Assembly: GCF_004522235.1 (NCBI RefSeq) | Contig: NZ_SDLT01000002.1 | Location: 266,025-330,024, forward strand | Direction of reading: 5' to 3' | Length of the DNA: 64,000 nt | Origin: Amycolatopsis nivea | GTDB lineage: Bacteria > Actinomycetota > Actinomycetes > Mycobacteriales > Pseudonocardiaceae | Part shown: positions 44,796 to 53,448 of the stretch, piece by piece | How positions within the stretch are numbered: the stretch's first letter is position 1 | How the letters are laid out: each line of letters opens with the position of its first letter | Notes under the pieces: model-generated | What the model saw: only the letters and a program-made list of their open reading frames with translations | Told to the model about the DNA's origin: nothing | Databases searched by the model: none | Position numbers and translations under genes: made by a program

Positions 44796-47099
44796 TCAGG
44801 ACTCTCTCCGCAGCATCCGGCTGACGCCCGCCGCGACCGTCGTCGCGAGGATCCAGCCGGACGCGGTGAACCCGGCCGCCACCCAGTTGTCCGCGCCGTG
44901 CATGTACCAGCGCGACTTGTTGCCGAAGTCGACGATCGGCACCAGCAGGTCGGCGGTGTAGATGACCGGGTTCCATTGCAGGCCGGAGTCCTGCTGGTTG
45001 ACCAGGCAGCGCGGGCCGCTGGTCATGTAGCGGCCGGTGTGGTCGTTGACGCAGTCGTCCTTGCCGAGGCCGAACCACAGGCTGCCGAGCACCAGCAGCG
45101 TGAACAGCCAGCCGAGCGCGCGCACCGGACGGAAGCCGTAGCCGACCATCGACCGTTGCAGCCAGCTCCACGCGCGGACGCCGGGTCCGAAGAACTTGAA
45201 GCCCTTGGCGAGCGCTTCGTAGCGGAACTGCTGCTTTCGCAGGGCGACCGTCGAGGCGTGCTCTTCGTTTCCGGCCGCGCGCAGGGTCGCGGCGAGCTGG
45301 TCGTAGGGGCCTGGTCGGTAGCCGCGCATTGCCTTGCGCAGCAACTCGATCCGGTGGTCCAGCGCTTTGTCGTCATCGAGGGCGATGCCGTGTTTCAAGG
45401 CGTCGTAACGGAAATCATCGAGTTCGAGACCGTCGGTGGCGTTCCAGATCTCCTCGTTGTCGGCCAGCGCACCGCAATGCGCCCTGCGCAACCGCACCGA
45501 ACCGGTCGGCGGCTCGGCGGGAGAGAGGATGAACTCGTCCGCGGTGACGTCGCTGGCGTCGAGCGCGATGTCGTGCGGGGCAAGGGATCCGAGCTTCGCA
45601 CCGTTCATGTCGAGCCTTCGCGCGATCTGCGCGCCGTCGAGGTTCACGCCGCCCTCAGCGAGGAACGGACGGTCTTTGTCCTCGGTGAGCACCAGGTCGC
45701 GGCCGATCCGCGCGGTACGGATGTCGAGGGAGAAACTGCTCGATTTCCGTTGCCCTGGCTCGGTGAGCAACGTGCCGAACATATTCACGCTGCCGCCGAC
45801 TTCCGCGCCCTGAAGCCGCAGTGTGCCCTTCACGGTGGCGTCCGTCAGCTGGAAGTTCCCGGAGATTTTGGCCCTGCGCGCGGAAAACGCGTCCCGACCC
45901 GGGTGCAGGAACATCGAATTCCAGGCGAGGAAGTTGCCGCCGACCGTGATGTCCGCGAGCCGCAACTGGCCGATCGGCACGCGGAGATTGGTCGCCTCGA
46001 TGTCGCCGCCGATGGTGGACCCGTCGAGGTGGAGCGCGCGGTCGTAATACGGCGTCGCACGGCCGCGCACCATGGTGATTTCCGCGCCAGCGAGCCTGAG
46101 CGATCCGCCGATGCGCGCGTTGACCATCCGCAGGGTGCCGAATGCCCGGAGCCCGTCGGACAACTCGAGATTTCCGTCGACCTTCAGCCGGTCCGCGACC
46201 AACGCCGGCCGCGGATCGAGGTACGGATCCCCGGACTTCCACGCGTCCATCACGATCGGACCGCGTTGGTCGACCTCAAGCCGCGCCTCGCGCAGGACGA
46301 TGTCACTGTCCACAGTGGCGCTCGGCAGGTAGAGGACTCCCTTGGCGGAGAACCTTTTCCGCTCACTCGCCGGACCGTAATTGTCGACCTCGCACAGCAG
46401 ACTGCCGCCAATGTGCAGCCCGTTCCCGTTGAACGCGAAGCCGTCCGGATTGTCGAACGTCGCCCCGGAAAAGTTCACGTTACCGCCAGTCCGCATGCCC
46501 GGCAGCCGCACCTCGCCCTTGGCGACCATGCGATAAGCCAGCAGCGCCCCGGTAATCACCAGGCGGTCACCCTGGATCGCCTTGCCGTGCGGATGGCTGA
46601 TCGTGGTCCGGGTGAGCACGACCGACCCGTCGATCACCGCGTCGGTGAGATTGACCGCGGCATTGGGCATCCCGCGCTCGCGATCGTCCCCGCGCTGCAC
46701 GGTGGTCGTCTCCACCTCGAATTCGTCCGCCGCGATTTCCACGGTGCTGCGAATGAGCCGCACATCATTCCGGCTGCGCAAATTGCGCGCCCGCAGTCCG
46801 GGAAGCCAGCATTTCCGAAAAACGAGCCCGAGAAGCGTCGCCTCGCGCACGTCCGGCGGATGCTCGAACCGGCAGCGTTCGAATTGGAAGAGAAAATTGA
46901 GATCGGCGGCGCGAAGATCGAGAGTGCCGGTGATGTAGGCGTCCTCGACCAGCACGATCGGCGCGTTGGTGGCCTGCCGTCTCCAGCGAAGGATGCCGCT
47001 GCTGCCAGGTTTCAGCAGGTCCGCGGCCTTCACCTCGTACCGCTTGTCGGGAACCCCGGCAAACGGATCAAGCGGCGGCAAGGTCGTATCGGTCGGCAC
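44796..47099 (-). CDS. Large beta-solenoid membrane protein (oxidoreductase-annotated family)
   Basis: The 767-residue protein is mostly a right-handed beta-solenoid. About 25 short imperfect repeats read like ITGTLDLRAADLN, VINLTD-type turns, IGGSLRLAGAEIT, ISGNFQLTDATVKG and VGGSVNMFGTLL, with G-x-h-x-h-x-G/A spacing rather than strict pentapeptide repeats. The last 150 residues (about 620-767) carry two or three transmembrane helices (ALGWLFTLLVLGSLWFGLG; a final span WVAAGFTASGWILATTVAAG) around a short extracytoplasmic loop with a CVND...CLVN cysteine pair. It fits a family often labelled membrane-associated oxidoreductase, but I see no redox cofactor motif. Function unknown. Confidence 0.7.
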   Translation of the reverse strand: MPTDTTLPPLDPFAGVPDKRYEVKAADLLKPGSSGILRWRRQATNAPIVLVEDAYITGTLDLRAADLNFLFQFERCRFEHPPDVREATLLGLVFRKCWLPGLRARNLRSRNDVRLIRSTVEIAADEFEVETTTVQRGDDRERGMPNAAVNLTDAVIDGSVVLTRTTISHPHGKAIQGDRLVITGALLAYRMVAKGEVRLPGMRTGGNVNFSGATFDNPDGFAFNGNGLHIGGSLLCEVDNYGPASERKRFSAKGVLYLPSATVDSDIVLREARLEVDQRGPIVMDAWKSGDPYLDPRPALVADRLKVDGNLELSDGLRAFGTLRMVNARIGGSLRLAGAEITMVRGRATPYYDRALHLDGSTIGGDIEATNLRVPIGQLRLADITVGGNFLAWNSMFLHPGRDAFSARRAKISGNFQLTDATVKGTLRLQGAEVGGSVNMFGTLLTEPGQRKSSSFSLDIRTARIGRDLVLTEDKDRPFLAEGGVNLDGAQIARRLDMNGAKLGSLAPHDIALDASDVTADEFILSPAEPPTGSVRLRRAHCGALADNEEIWNATDGLELDDFRYDALKHGIALDDDKALDHRIELLRKAMRGYRPGPYDQLAATLRAAGNEEHASTVALRKQQFRYEALAKGFKFFGPGVRAWSWLQRSMVGYGFRPVRALGWLFTLLVLGSLWFGLGKDDCVNDHTGRYMTSGPRCLVNQQDSGLQWNPVIYTADLLVPIVDFGNKSRWYMHGADNWVAAGFTASGWILATTVAAGVSRMLRRES

Positions 47100-47367
47100 G
47101 AGCCCCTTCTCCCCACGATCGTCGGCCCTCAGGGAATCGGATCAACGGCGGATGGGCAAGGGGCCGGGCGGAGTAGTGCCCGGTCGTCCTTGTTGGCGGT
47201 CACTGACTGCTTGCGGATGACTACCGAATTGATCCACTGTCCGAGCGATCTTGCCCGAACCGCCTTCCGTGCCTGGGCATGGCTGCTATGGTCACTTGCT
47301 GAAGCTGATCAAGAACAGAGGGTAGGCCGCCCCCATGAAGCCGCGGCCCGTGCGGGGAGGCACGACA
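47100..47367 (+). promoter_or_regulatory. Promoter region of the ESX-substrate cassette
   Basis: The gap between the divergent solenoid gene and the cassette holds a possible sigma-70-like pair: TTCCGT at 47265-47270 and TATGGT at 47287-47292, 16 bases apart. A GGGGAGG ribosome-binding site precedes the ATG at 47368; an in-frame ATG at 47335 is the alternative start. No operator-like inverted repeat stood out. Confidence 0.45.
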
Positions 47368-47874
47368 ATGCCAGACGGAACGAACAGCGGGCTGCAGGGC
47401 GTCCAGAACCAGCTCATCTCGACGGCCCCGACCGCTCCTCCGCCCGGATCCGGGCTCATCGCGGGAGCCAACGCGGCCACGCCGCCACCACCGCCGCCGA
47501 ATTTCGCGGCCCTCGGGTCAGGCCAGGCCAAAGCGGACTTCGCGGCCGCCTCGTCCAACGGCGGCTGGGAATTCAACCCCGAGGCGATGGACAAGGTGAT
47601 CCAGCAGCTCGAGGACAGCCTCGACAACGAGTACTCGAGGGCCCGGACCATCGCGATCCAGTTCGCACAGCTCGGCCAGCCGGGTTCGGACACCGTCACG
47701 ACGGAATACTCGAAGGCCGCGGACCGCGCCACCACCGCGTACAACGAATTTCTCCGCGGAACGGTCGATTACCTGGATTCCTACGTCCAAACCCTCAAAG
47801 ACATCCGAACCGCTTACGTGAAGCAGGATCACGCCGCGATCGACGCGCTGCGCGGAACCCGAAAGGTCGACTGA
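47368..47874 (+). CDS. ESX-type secretion-associated WXG-like protein
   Basis: The 168-residue protein has a proline/alanine-rich N-terminus and then a helical hairpin with GGWEFNPEAMDKVIQQLEDS, followed by EYSRARTIAIQFAQLGQPGS and an ADRATTAYNEFLRGTVDYLD helix. This fits a small all-helical ESX partner of the WXG100/PE class, with GGW in place of the strict WxG. It is the first gene of a four-gene cassette ending in EspG; its stop and the next start read TGAATG with no gap. It probably pairs with the PPE-like protein two genes downstream. No EccC ATPase is in the window. Confidence 0.7.
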   Translation: MPDGTNSGLQGVQNQLISTAPTAPPPGSGLIAGANAATPPPPPPNFAALGSGQAKADFAAASSNGGWEFNPEAMDKVIQQLEDSLDNEYSRARTIAIQFAQLGQPGSDTVTTEYSKAADRATTAYNEFLRGTVDYLDSYVQTLKDIRTAYVKQDHAAIDALRGTRKVD

Positions 47875-48480
47875 ATGCGAATTCGTAGCGTCTGCCAACT
47901 CGTACTCGCCGGTGGGGGTGCGCTGCTGCTGACGGCGTGCGGAGGCGGCTCGACCGGAGGGCAACCGACCCCCGCGCCAGCCAGTTCTCAACCGGCGGAA
48001 GGCATGCTCGCCCCGAAGGTCGCGGTGCCGCTGACCAACACCGCCCAGTACGAGGCCGACCCCTGCTCCGCCCTCCCGACGTCCGAGGTAGAGAAGGCAG
48101 GCGGCAAGGTCAAAGGCACCTCTGTCGCTCAGTCGATCGTGGGCAAGTCCTGTCAATGGACATTCGACGGAGGCGGCGGCAACGTCAGCGCCGGCTTCTT
48201 CTCCGGGAACAAGCGCGGTCTCAACAGCCTCTACCTGGAGAACCAGGCAGGGAGGCTGACCACGTTCAAGCCGCACGCGCCGATCCTCGGGTACCCGTCG
48301 GTCGTTTACAGCAAGGGCGACGAAGGGACCGGCTCGTGCGCGTTGGCGGTGGGGGTGCGCGACGACCTCACCTATACCGTCAACACTCAACTGCGGTCGG
48401 GAAGCCCCGCGGTAGCCGACCCGTGCGGGATGGCGGAGAAGCTGGCTGCCGCCGAGATCACCCGGCTGAAGGCAGGTTGA
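47875..48480 (+). CDS. DUF3558-family lipoprotein
   Basis: The 201-residue lipoprotein has a signal peptide ending in the lipobox LLLTAC (cysteine near residue 22), a Gly/Pro linker and a DUF3558 domain with paired cysteines (DPCSALPTSEVEKAGG; GKSCQWTFDGGGG; GSCALAVGV; DPCGMAEKLA). DUF3558 lipoproteins are common in Pseudonocardiaceae beside ESX or PE/PPE-like genes. It is translated directly after the WXG-like gene. The ligand or function is unknown. Confidence 0.9.
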   Translation: MRIRSVCQLVLAGGGALLLTACGGGSTGGQPTPAPASSQPAEGMLAPKVAVPLTNTAQYEADPCSALPTSEVEKAGGKVKGTSVAQSIVGKSCQWTFDGGGGNVSAGFFSGNKRGLNSLYLENQAGRLTTFKPHAPILGYPSVVYSKGDEGTGSCALAVGVRDDLTYTVNTQLRSGSPAVADPCGMAEKLAAAEITRLKAG

Positions 48481-48481
48481 G

Positions 48482-49711
48482 GTGGCGGTCACCGGTCATG
48501 ACATTTACAACCAGTTGCACAACCCCGGCGACACGACCGGACTGGACGCGATGGGCGGCGGGTGCGGCGACCTCAAATCCATCCATAACGCGGTAGCCGC
48601 CAAGCTCACCGAAAGCCAAGCAGCGCTCAATTCCTTCTGGAAAGGGCAGGCCGCCGAGAGCGGCAAGGCCGGGCTGGCCCCGTTGATCGCCACGTCGCAC
48701 ATCGCGGCGGAAAAGATGGACTCGATGCAGAAGTCCATCGCGGAACAGTCGGCGGCGTTCAACTACGTGAAGAACGCTGTGGTGCCGGTCGCGGAGAGCA
48801 GGCCGGATGACCAGAAGCTCTCGGACTACGTCTCGATCGGAGCGAGCGACGACGAGATCGCCGCCGCGGAGTTCGACGACAAGACCAAGAAGAACGTCGA
48901 GGCGTACGGCCAGTACCAACAGAGCACCGATCCCCGAACCCAGACCATGCCGATGGACTATCCGGCCGCGCACGATCCGGATGTGTCCTCGACGGGCATC
49001 ACCCCGGATCCCTCGACGCCTGGGACCGCGACCGGGCGGGTCGGCTCCGGGATTGGCCACCATTCGTCCGGTGGCGGTTCGTCGCACAACTACGGCGGCG
49101 GCTACAGCAGTGGGCCCAGCACCTACTCCGCTCCTCCCGGCGCGGCTGGCATGCAGGCACCTCCGCCGCCCGGGCACGGTGGGGGCGTGACTCCGCCCGT
49201 TACACCGCCGCCGAATGACAGCACCAGGGCGGCTTGGGCGGATCCCACGCCGCCTCCGTCGACGCCTCCCACTTGGCAGCCGCCGTCCTCGGTGCCGGGC
49301 GGCGGGAATCCTGGGACTGGCGGGTTGAACGGTGGTTTCGGCCCGGTCAGCGGGTTCGGTGGCGGCTTCGGGCCGACCGCCGGCGGGAGTGGCAGTGGTG
49401 GCTTCGGGCCCGGTGGGTCCGGTTCCGGTGGCGCGGGTAGCAGCGCCGGGCCGCGGGGTCTCGGAGGCGGTACCGGTGTGGGGGCGCTCGGCGAGGGGGC
49501 GGGTGCAGCCCGGCCTGGTGCGGGCGGTGCTGGTGCGGCTGGAGCGAAAGGGCAGCCCGGGATGGGCGGCATGGGCGGCGGCGGCAAGGGCGGCAAAGGC
49601 CCCGAGGACGAGGAACACCAGCGCAAGATCCTGCTGGCCGAAGAAGACCCGGATTCGATTTTCGGGGGTTACGACGGCAATCGGCCTACGCCGCCGGTGA
49701 TCGGGGCTTAG
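48482..49711 (+). CDS. PPE-like ESX substrate with Gly/Pro-rich C-terminus
   Basis: This 409-residue protein starts with a helical WXG/PPE-like domain (about 1-130: AALNSFWKGQAAESGKAGLA carries the W-x-G turn), then a long low-complexity region rich in Gly, Ser and Pro (about 170-385). It ends with an acidic helix DEEHQRKILLAEEDPDSIFG and the tail GNRPTPPVIGA. The architecture matches actinobacterial ESX substrates recognised by EspG. The start follows one base after the lipoprotein stop. A secreted surface or matrix role is inferred. The low-complexity DNA explains several antisense open frames here. Confidence 0.78.
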   Translation: MAVTGHDIYNQLHNPGDTTGLDAMGGGCGDLKSIHNAVAAKLTESQAALNSFWKGQAAESGKAGLAPLIATSHIAAEKMDSMQKSIAEQSAAFNYVKNAVVPVAESRPDDQKLSDYVSIGASDDEIAAAEFDDKTKKNVEAYGQYQQSTDPRTQTMPMDYPAAHDPDVSSTGITPDPSTPGTATGRVGSGIGHHSSGGGSSHNYGGGYSSGPSTYSAPPGAAGMQAPPPPGHGGGVTPPVTPPPNDSTRAAWADPTPPPSTPPTWQPPSSVPGGGNPGTGGLNGGFGPVSGFGGGFGPTAGGSGSGGFGPGGSGSGGAGSSAGPRGLGGGTGVGALGEGAGAARPGAGGAGAAGAKGQPGMGGMGGGGKGGKGPEDEEHQRKILLAEEDPDSIFGGYDGNRPTPPVIGA

Positions 49712-49738
49712 CGGAATGGCAAGGGGGAGGGAAAGTCG

Positions 49739-50488
49739 GTGCTGCGCAAGCCCGTTGAGCTGAGCCTGCAAACCTTCGAAGTGCTGCTGGAACGCCTGAA
49801 CCTCGGCGACATCCACCCGACGCTCGTCCGCGGCGCTCTGTGGTACTCGCCGGAGGAAAGGCGGCAACTTGCTGCTGACACCGACCGGGAGCTGCACAAT
49901 GTCGGTCTGATGCAGCGCGGACGGCTCAGCGACGAGTTCGTCGAGACGATGCATCTGCTGCAGCGGCCGGGTGTCGAGTACTACTCGTGGGTCAAATCGG
50001 AGCGTGGCGAGCGAACGGTGCGTGCCGCCGCGAGCGGTCGGGACACGGCGACTGTTGTTGCGGTGAACCAGAAGTTGTATATCGCGCCGTGTTCGGCGGA
50101 TAGGTTGGTTCGGGAGTTCATCGCGCTGCTGCCGGAGGCTCCGGCCGCGCGGGTTCTTTCGCTTAACTGTTCCGACGAGGACCTGAATCTGGTCAAGAGC
50201 GGCAGCCAGCCGTCTGGGCGGACGAGTCCGAGTGTTCGGGATGCCAAGCAGGTATTGCAGTGGCTTGACAAGCCGCACACGTACTTTGGGCGGCTGTACG
50301 TCGCGGTCCGGGACAGTCGCGGGAAGCGGCGGCGTAACGAGAATCCGCCGGGGTGGGCGGATATGGAGGAGGGGCGGATCCTGTTCGGGGTGGACAAATC
50401 CGGATGGATCAGCTTGGCCGGGGCTGGGCCGCAGGAGATGGCTAAGAAGGTGCAGCAGTTGGAGAATGAGTTACGTTCTGGACGGTGA
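49739..50488 (+). CDS. espG: EspG-family ESX secretion chaperone
   Basis: EspG binds the tip of PPE-type partners in the cytosol and delivers them to the ESX secretion machine. The 249-residue protein has the family opening VELSLQTFEVLLERLNLGDI HPTLVR, the region RLSDEFVETMHLLQRPGVEY, and the C-terminal GPQEMAKKVQQLENELR helix. It directly follows the PPE-like gene (27-base gap) and completes the cassette WXG-like, DUF3558 lipoprotein, PPE-like, EspG. Its presence supports the reading of the two partners as ESX substrates. Confidence 0.9.
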   Translation: MLRKPVELSLQTFEVLLERLNLGDIHPTLVRGALWYSPEERRQLAADTDRELHNVGLMQRGRLSDEFVETMHLLQRPGVEYYSWVKSERGERTVRAAASGRDTATVVAVNQKLYIAPCSADRLVREFIALLPEAPAARVLSLNCSDEDLNLVKSGSQPSGRTSPSVRDAKQVLQWLDKPHTYFGRLYVAVRDSRGKRRRNENPPGWADMEEGRILFGVDKSGWISLAGAGPQEMAKKVQQLENELRSGR

Positions 50489-50575
50489 CCCGCCCGCCAC
50501 CGCTGACAGGTTCTCTACATTGCCCAGCTGGACACCGGAAATCCGCCACCTGAAGTCCACACACCGCTCATAAAA

Positions 50576-50604
50576 AGGCCGCCCGGATAATCTCCGGGCG
50601 GCCT
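50576..50604. terminator. Bidirectional hairpin terminator between espG and the ABC transporter
   Basis: AGGCCGCCCGGA (50576-50587) pairs perfectly with TCCGGGCGGCCT (50593-50604) around a 5-base loop, preceded by an A run that gives a T tail on the minus strand. It separates convergent transcripts. Confidence 0.85.
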
Positions 50605-50614
50605 CCACAAAACC

Positions 50615-51388
50615 TCAAGCGTTCGGATTCAACACCCGCGCAAGGAACGACTTCGTCCGTTCATGCTTCGGATCCCCGATCACCTCATCCGGAGAACCGG
50701 ACTCCACGACAACCCCACCGTCCATGAAGAAGACCTTGTCGGCTACCTCGCGGGCGAACTGCATTTCGTGGGTCACCACGACCATCGTCATGCCGTCCTT
50801 CGCCAGTTGGCGCATGACGCCCAGGACGTCGCCCACCAGCTCCGGGTCCAATGCGGACGTTGGCTCGTCGAAGAGCATCAGCTTCGGTTGCATCGCCAGC
50901 GCGCGTGCGATGGCGACCCGTTGCTGCTGGCCGCCCGAAAGCTGGCCGGGGTAGGAACGGGCCTTGTCTGCCAGGCCGACTCGGCCCAGCAGTTCCAAGG
51001 CCCGCTCCCGGACCTGTGCCTTCGGTTCCCGGCGGACCTGGACCGGGGCCTCCATGACGTTTTCCAGCGCTGTCATGTGCGGGAACAGATTAAACCGCTG
51101 GAAAACCATACCGATGTTCTTGCGCTGCGCCGCGATTTCCTTGTCCCGCAGCTCGTGCAACCGGCCGCCGTGTTCGCGGTAGCCGACTAGCACTCCGTCG
51201 ACATACAGTCTGCCCGCGTCGATTTTCTCCAGGTGGTTGATACAGCGCAGCAGGGTGGACTTGCCGGAACCGGACGGGCCGATCAGGCAGAGGACCTCGC
51301 GGTCGTGCACTTCCAGATCGATGCCCTTGAGCACGTCCAGGGAGCCGAAGCTCTTGCACACCTTTTGCGCGGAAACGACGGGAGTCAC
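50615..51388 (-). CDS. Polar amino-acid ABC transporter, ATP-binding protein
   Basis: The 257-residue ATPase has Walker [15 protein letters not shown] (about 36-49), the Q loop in [11 protein letters not shown], the ABC signature [17 protein letters not shown] and Walker [13 protein letters not shown]. The sequence belongs to the GlnQ/HisP (PAAT) group for polar amino acids. It overlaps the permease gene upstream by 4 bases and ends at a terminator. Together with the permease and binding protein it forms a complete importer. Which amino acid is imported is not clear. Confidence 0.95.
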   Translation of the reverse strand: MTPVVSAQKVCKSFGSLDVLKGIDLEVHDREVLCLIGPSGSGKSTLLRCINHLEKIDAGRLYVDGVLVGYREHGGRLHELRDKEIAAQRKNIGMVFQRFNLFPHMTALENVMEAPVQVRREPKAQVRERALELLGRVGLADKARSYPGQLSGGQQQRVAIARALAMQPKLMLFDEPTSALDPELVGDVLGVMRQLAKDGMTMVVVTHEMQFAREVADKVFFMDGGVVVESGSPDEVIGDPKHERTKSFLARVLNPNA

Positions 51389-52344
51389 TGGACGCTACCT
51401 CCGCTTCCGCTGCCGCCGCTGCCGAAGCGGAAGCCCAGCATTCGCGACCCCCACTTGTTCCGCTGTGCGGTCGCCCGTGAAGTGCCGCGGGCGAAATACC
51501 GCTCGATGTAAAGCTGCACGATCGTCAGCACCGACGTCATGAACAAATACCACGTCGCCGCGACGATCAGCAGCGGGACTGTCTTGTAGTTCTGCGAATA
51601 AATCGTCTGCGCCGACACGAACAGCTCGAAGTATCCGATGACGACGACCAGCGACGTGGTCTTCAACATCGAGATGGTCTCGTTGCCGGTGGGCGGGATG
51701 ATCACCCGCATCGCCTGCGGCAGGATGATCCGGCGCAAGGTCTTGCCCCGGCTCATGCCCAGTGCGGACGACGCTTCCAGCTGACCGCTGTCGACGGACT
51801 GGAGACCGCCGCGGACGATTTCCGCCATGTACGCCGCCTCGTTCAGGCCGAGGCCCAGCAACGAGGCGACGAACTGGTTGATCAGCGTGTTCGTGTCCCA
51901 GCTGATGAAGGTCGGCCCGAACGGAATGCCGAGTCCGATCTTCGGGTACGCCAGCGCCAGGAAGTTCCAGATCACCAGCTGAGCGATCAACGGCGTGCCG
52001 CGGAACAACCAAATGTAAATCGACGCCGCGCCCGACATCAGCAGGTTCGGCGACAGTCGCATCACCGCGAGCAGTACGCCGCCGACAATGCCGATGAGCA
52101 TCGAGAGCACCGTGAGCAGCAACGTGTTCCGCAGGCCGTTGATAATCCGGCCGTCGAAGAGGTACTCGCCGACGACCGGCCACTGCAACGCGGAATTCGT
52201 GACCACGCTGCGGATCACGATGAACGCGACGAACACGATGATCACGCCGGCGATCCAGCGTCCGTAATGCCGGACCGGGACCGCCTTGATCGGGGTGGTG
52301 TCGACCTCCTGCCAGGAATCGGCGGGGCCGGGGGGAGTGGACAC
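51385..52344 (-). CDS. Polar amino-acid ABC transporter, permease
   Basis: The 319-residue permease has five to six transmembrane helices and the EAA-type loop that contacts the ATPase ([20 protein letters not shown]). The His/Glu/Gln permease signature [20 protein letters not shown] lies just before it. The N-terminus (about 1-25) is a proline-rich cytosolic tail, and the C-terminus is a Gly/Ser tail. Only one permease gene is present, so the channel would be a homodimer, as in several PAAT systems. Confidence 0.95.
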   Translation of the reverse strand: MSTPPGPADSWQEVDTTPIKAVPVRHYGRWIAGVIIVFVAFIVIRSVVTNSALQWPVVGEYLFDGRIINGLRNTLLLTVLSMLIGIVGGVLLAVMRLSPNLLMSGAASIYIWLFRGTPLIAQLVIWNFLALAYPKIGLGIPFGPTFISWDTNTLINQFVASLLGLGLNEAAYMAEIVRGGLQSVDSGQLEASSALGMSRGKTLRRIILPQAMRVIIPPTGNETISMLKTTSLVVVIGYFELFVSAQTIYSQNYKTVPLLIVAATWYLFMTSVLTIVQLYIERYFARGTSRATAQRNKWGSRMLGFRFGSGGSGSGGSVQ

Positions 52345-52367
52345 GAGTAACTAAGTCCTCAGTTTCG

Positions 52368-53282
52368 TCAGGAAGCGGACGGGTTGATCTCCGACTTGGT
52401 GATGGCACCGGAACCCGACAAGCCCCACTTGTCGAGGATCTTCTTGTAGATTCCGCTGTCGATCAGCTTCTGCACGGCGCCCTGGATCGCCTTGCCGAAC
52501 TCGCCGCTGCCCTTCGGCAGCACGATCCCGTACGGCGCGGTGTCGTACGGCGCGCCCGCGGACTCGAGCTGGCCGCCGGTCTGCTTCACCGCGTAGTCGA
52601 TCACCGGCGAGTCGGCGAGCTCGGCCTGCACGCGCTTCGCGGTCAGCGCCAGGTTCACGTCGGTCTGCGCCTGGAACTGGGTGATGTTGATCGGCTGCTT
52701 GCCCGCCTTGGTGCACGCGGTGTTGCGCTTGCCGAGATCGTCGACCTGCGTGGTGCCCTTCTGCACGGCCACATTCTTACCGCACAGGTCGTCCACCGAC
52801 AGTTTGTCCGGATTGCCCTTGAGCACCGCGAGCGAGGTGCCGGCGCTGTAGTACGAGATCATGTCGACGGTCTGCATCCGCTCGGCGTTGATCGTGAACG
52901 ACGAGATGCCCATTTCGTACTTCTTCGCCGAAATACCGGGAATGATGCCGTCGAACGCCGAGTTCTGGAACTCCGTCTGCACGCCGAGCACCTGGCCGAC
53001 CGCGGTGGCGAGGTCGACGTCGAAGCCGGTCGCCTTGCCGTTCTCGACGAATTCGTTCGGCGGGTAGGTCTGGTCCTGCCCGATCACGATCTTGCCGTCG
53101 GCCTTGATGTCGGCGGGCACCATCCCGGCCAGCGCCGCGTCCTTCTGCGCGGTCGGCGCCGCTTCGCCGCCGGGAGCCTGGCTGGCGCCGGCGTCGGTGC
53201 CGCCGGCTCCGTTGCCGCCCGCGCCGCACGCCATCGTCATGCCGACCAGCGCGAAAGCGGGGAGAAGGGCGAGCGCCTTCAT
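52368..53282 (-). CDS. Amino-acid ABC transporter, substrate-binding lipoprotein
   Basis: The 304-residue lipoprotein (lipobox around VGMTMAC) has the SBP_bac_3 fold: VIGQDQTYPPNEFVENGKAT, GFDVDLATAVGQVLG, SSFTINAERMQTVDMISYYS, and a hinge at GKNVAVQKGTTQ. It binds a polar amino acid outside the cell. Two starts are possible: the ATG at 53282 with a GAGGA site, or a GTG five codons upstream (53297) with GAGGAG. The signal peptide works with either. It is first in the transport operon. Confidence 0.92.
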   Translation of the reverse strand: MKALALLPAFALVGMTMACGAGGNGAGGTDAGASQAPGGEAAPTAQKDAALAGMVPADIKADGKIVIGQDQTYPPNEFVENGKATGFDVDLATAVGQVLGVQTEFQNSAFDGIIPGISAKKYEMGISSFTINAERMQTVDMISYYSAGTSLAVLKGNPDKLSVDDLCGKNVAVQKGTTQVDDLGKRNTACTKAGKQPINITQFQAQTDVNLALTAKRVQAELADSPVIDYAVKQTGGQLESAGAPYDTAPYGIVLPKGSGEFGKAIQGAVQKLIDSGIYKKILDKWGLSGSGAITKSEINPSAS

Positions 53283-53448
53283 TTGCTGTCCTCGGGCCAC
53301 TTCGTCACTCCTCGTAGTTCTCAAGGGCTGAGAGCTGGCATATTGCCACCCGGAAGCGGGTATGCACAGCACTGCTGCGTCACGGGGAAGTTTCGCACAG
53401 GACTTGCCGGAAGACGGGTGTCACGGCCGTCCGGCGCGGTAAGTCAGG

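Noticed and set aside
49081..49660. Gly/Pro low-complexity DNA as a possible CRISPR or satellite array
   Set aside because: The repeats are imperfect short GGC/GGT-type codons inside the PPE-like gene, without constant repeat length or spacers.
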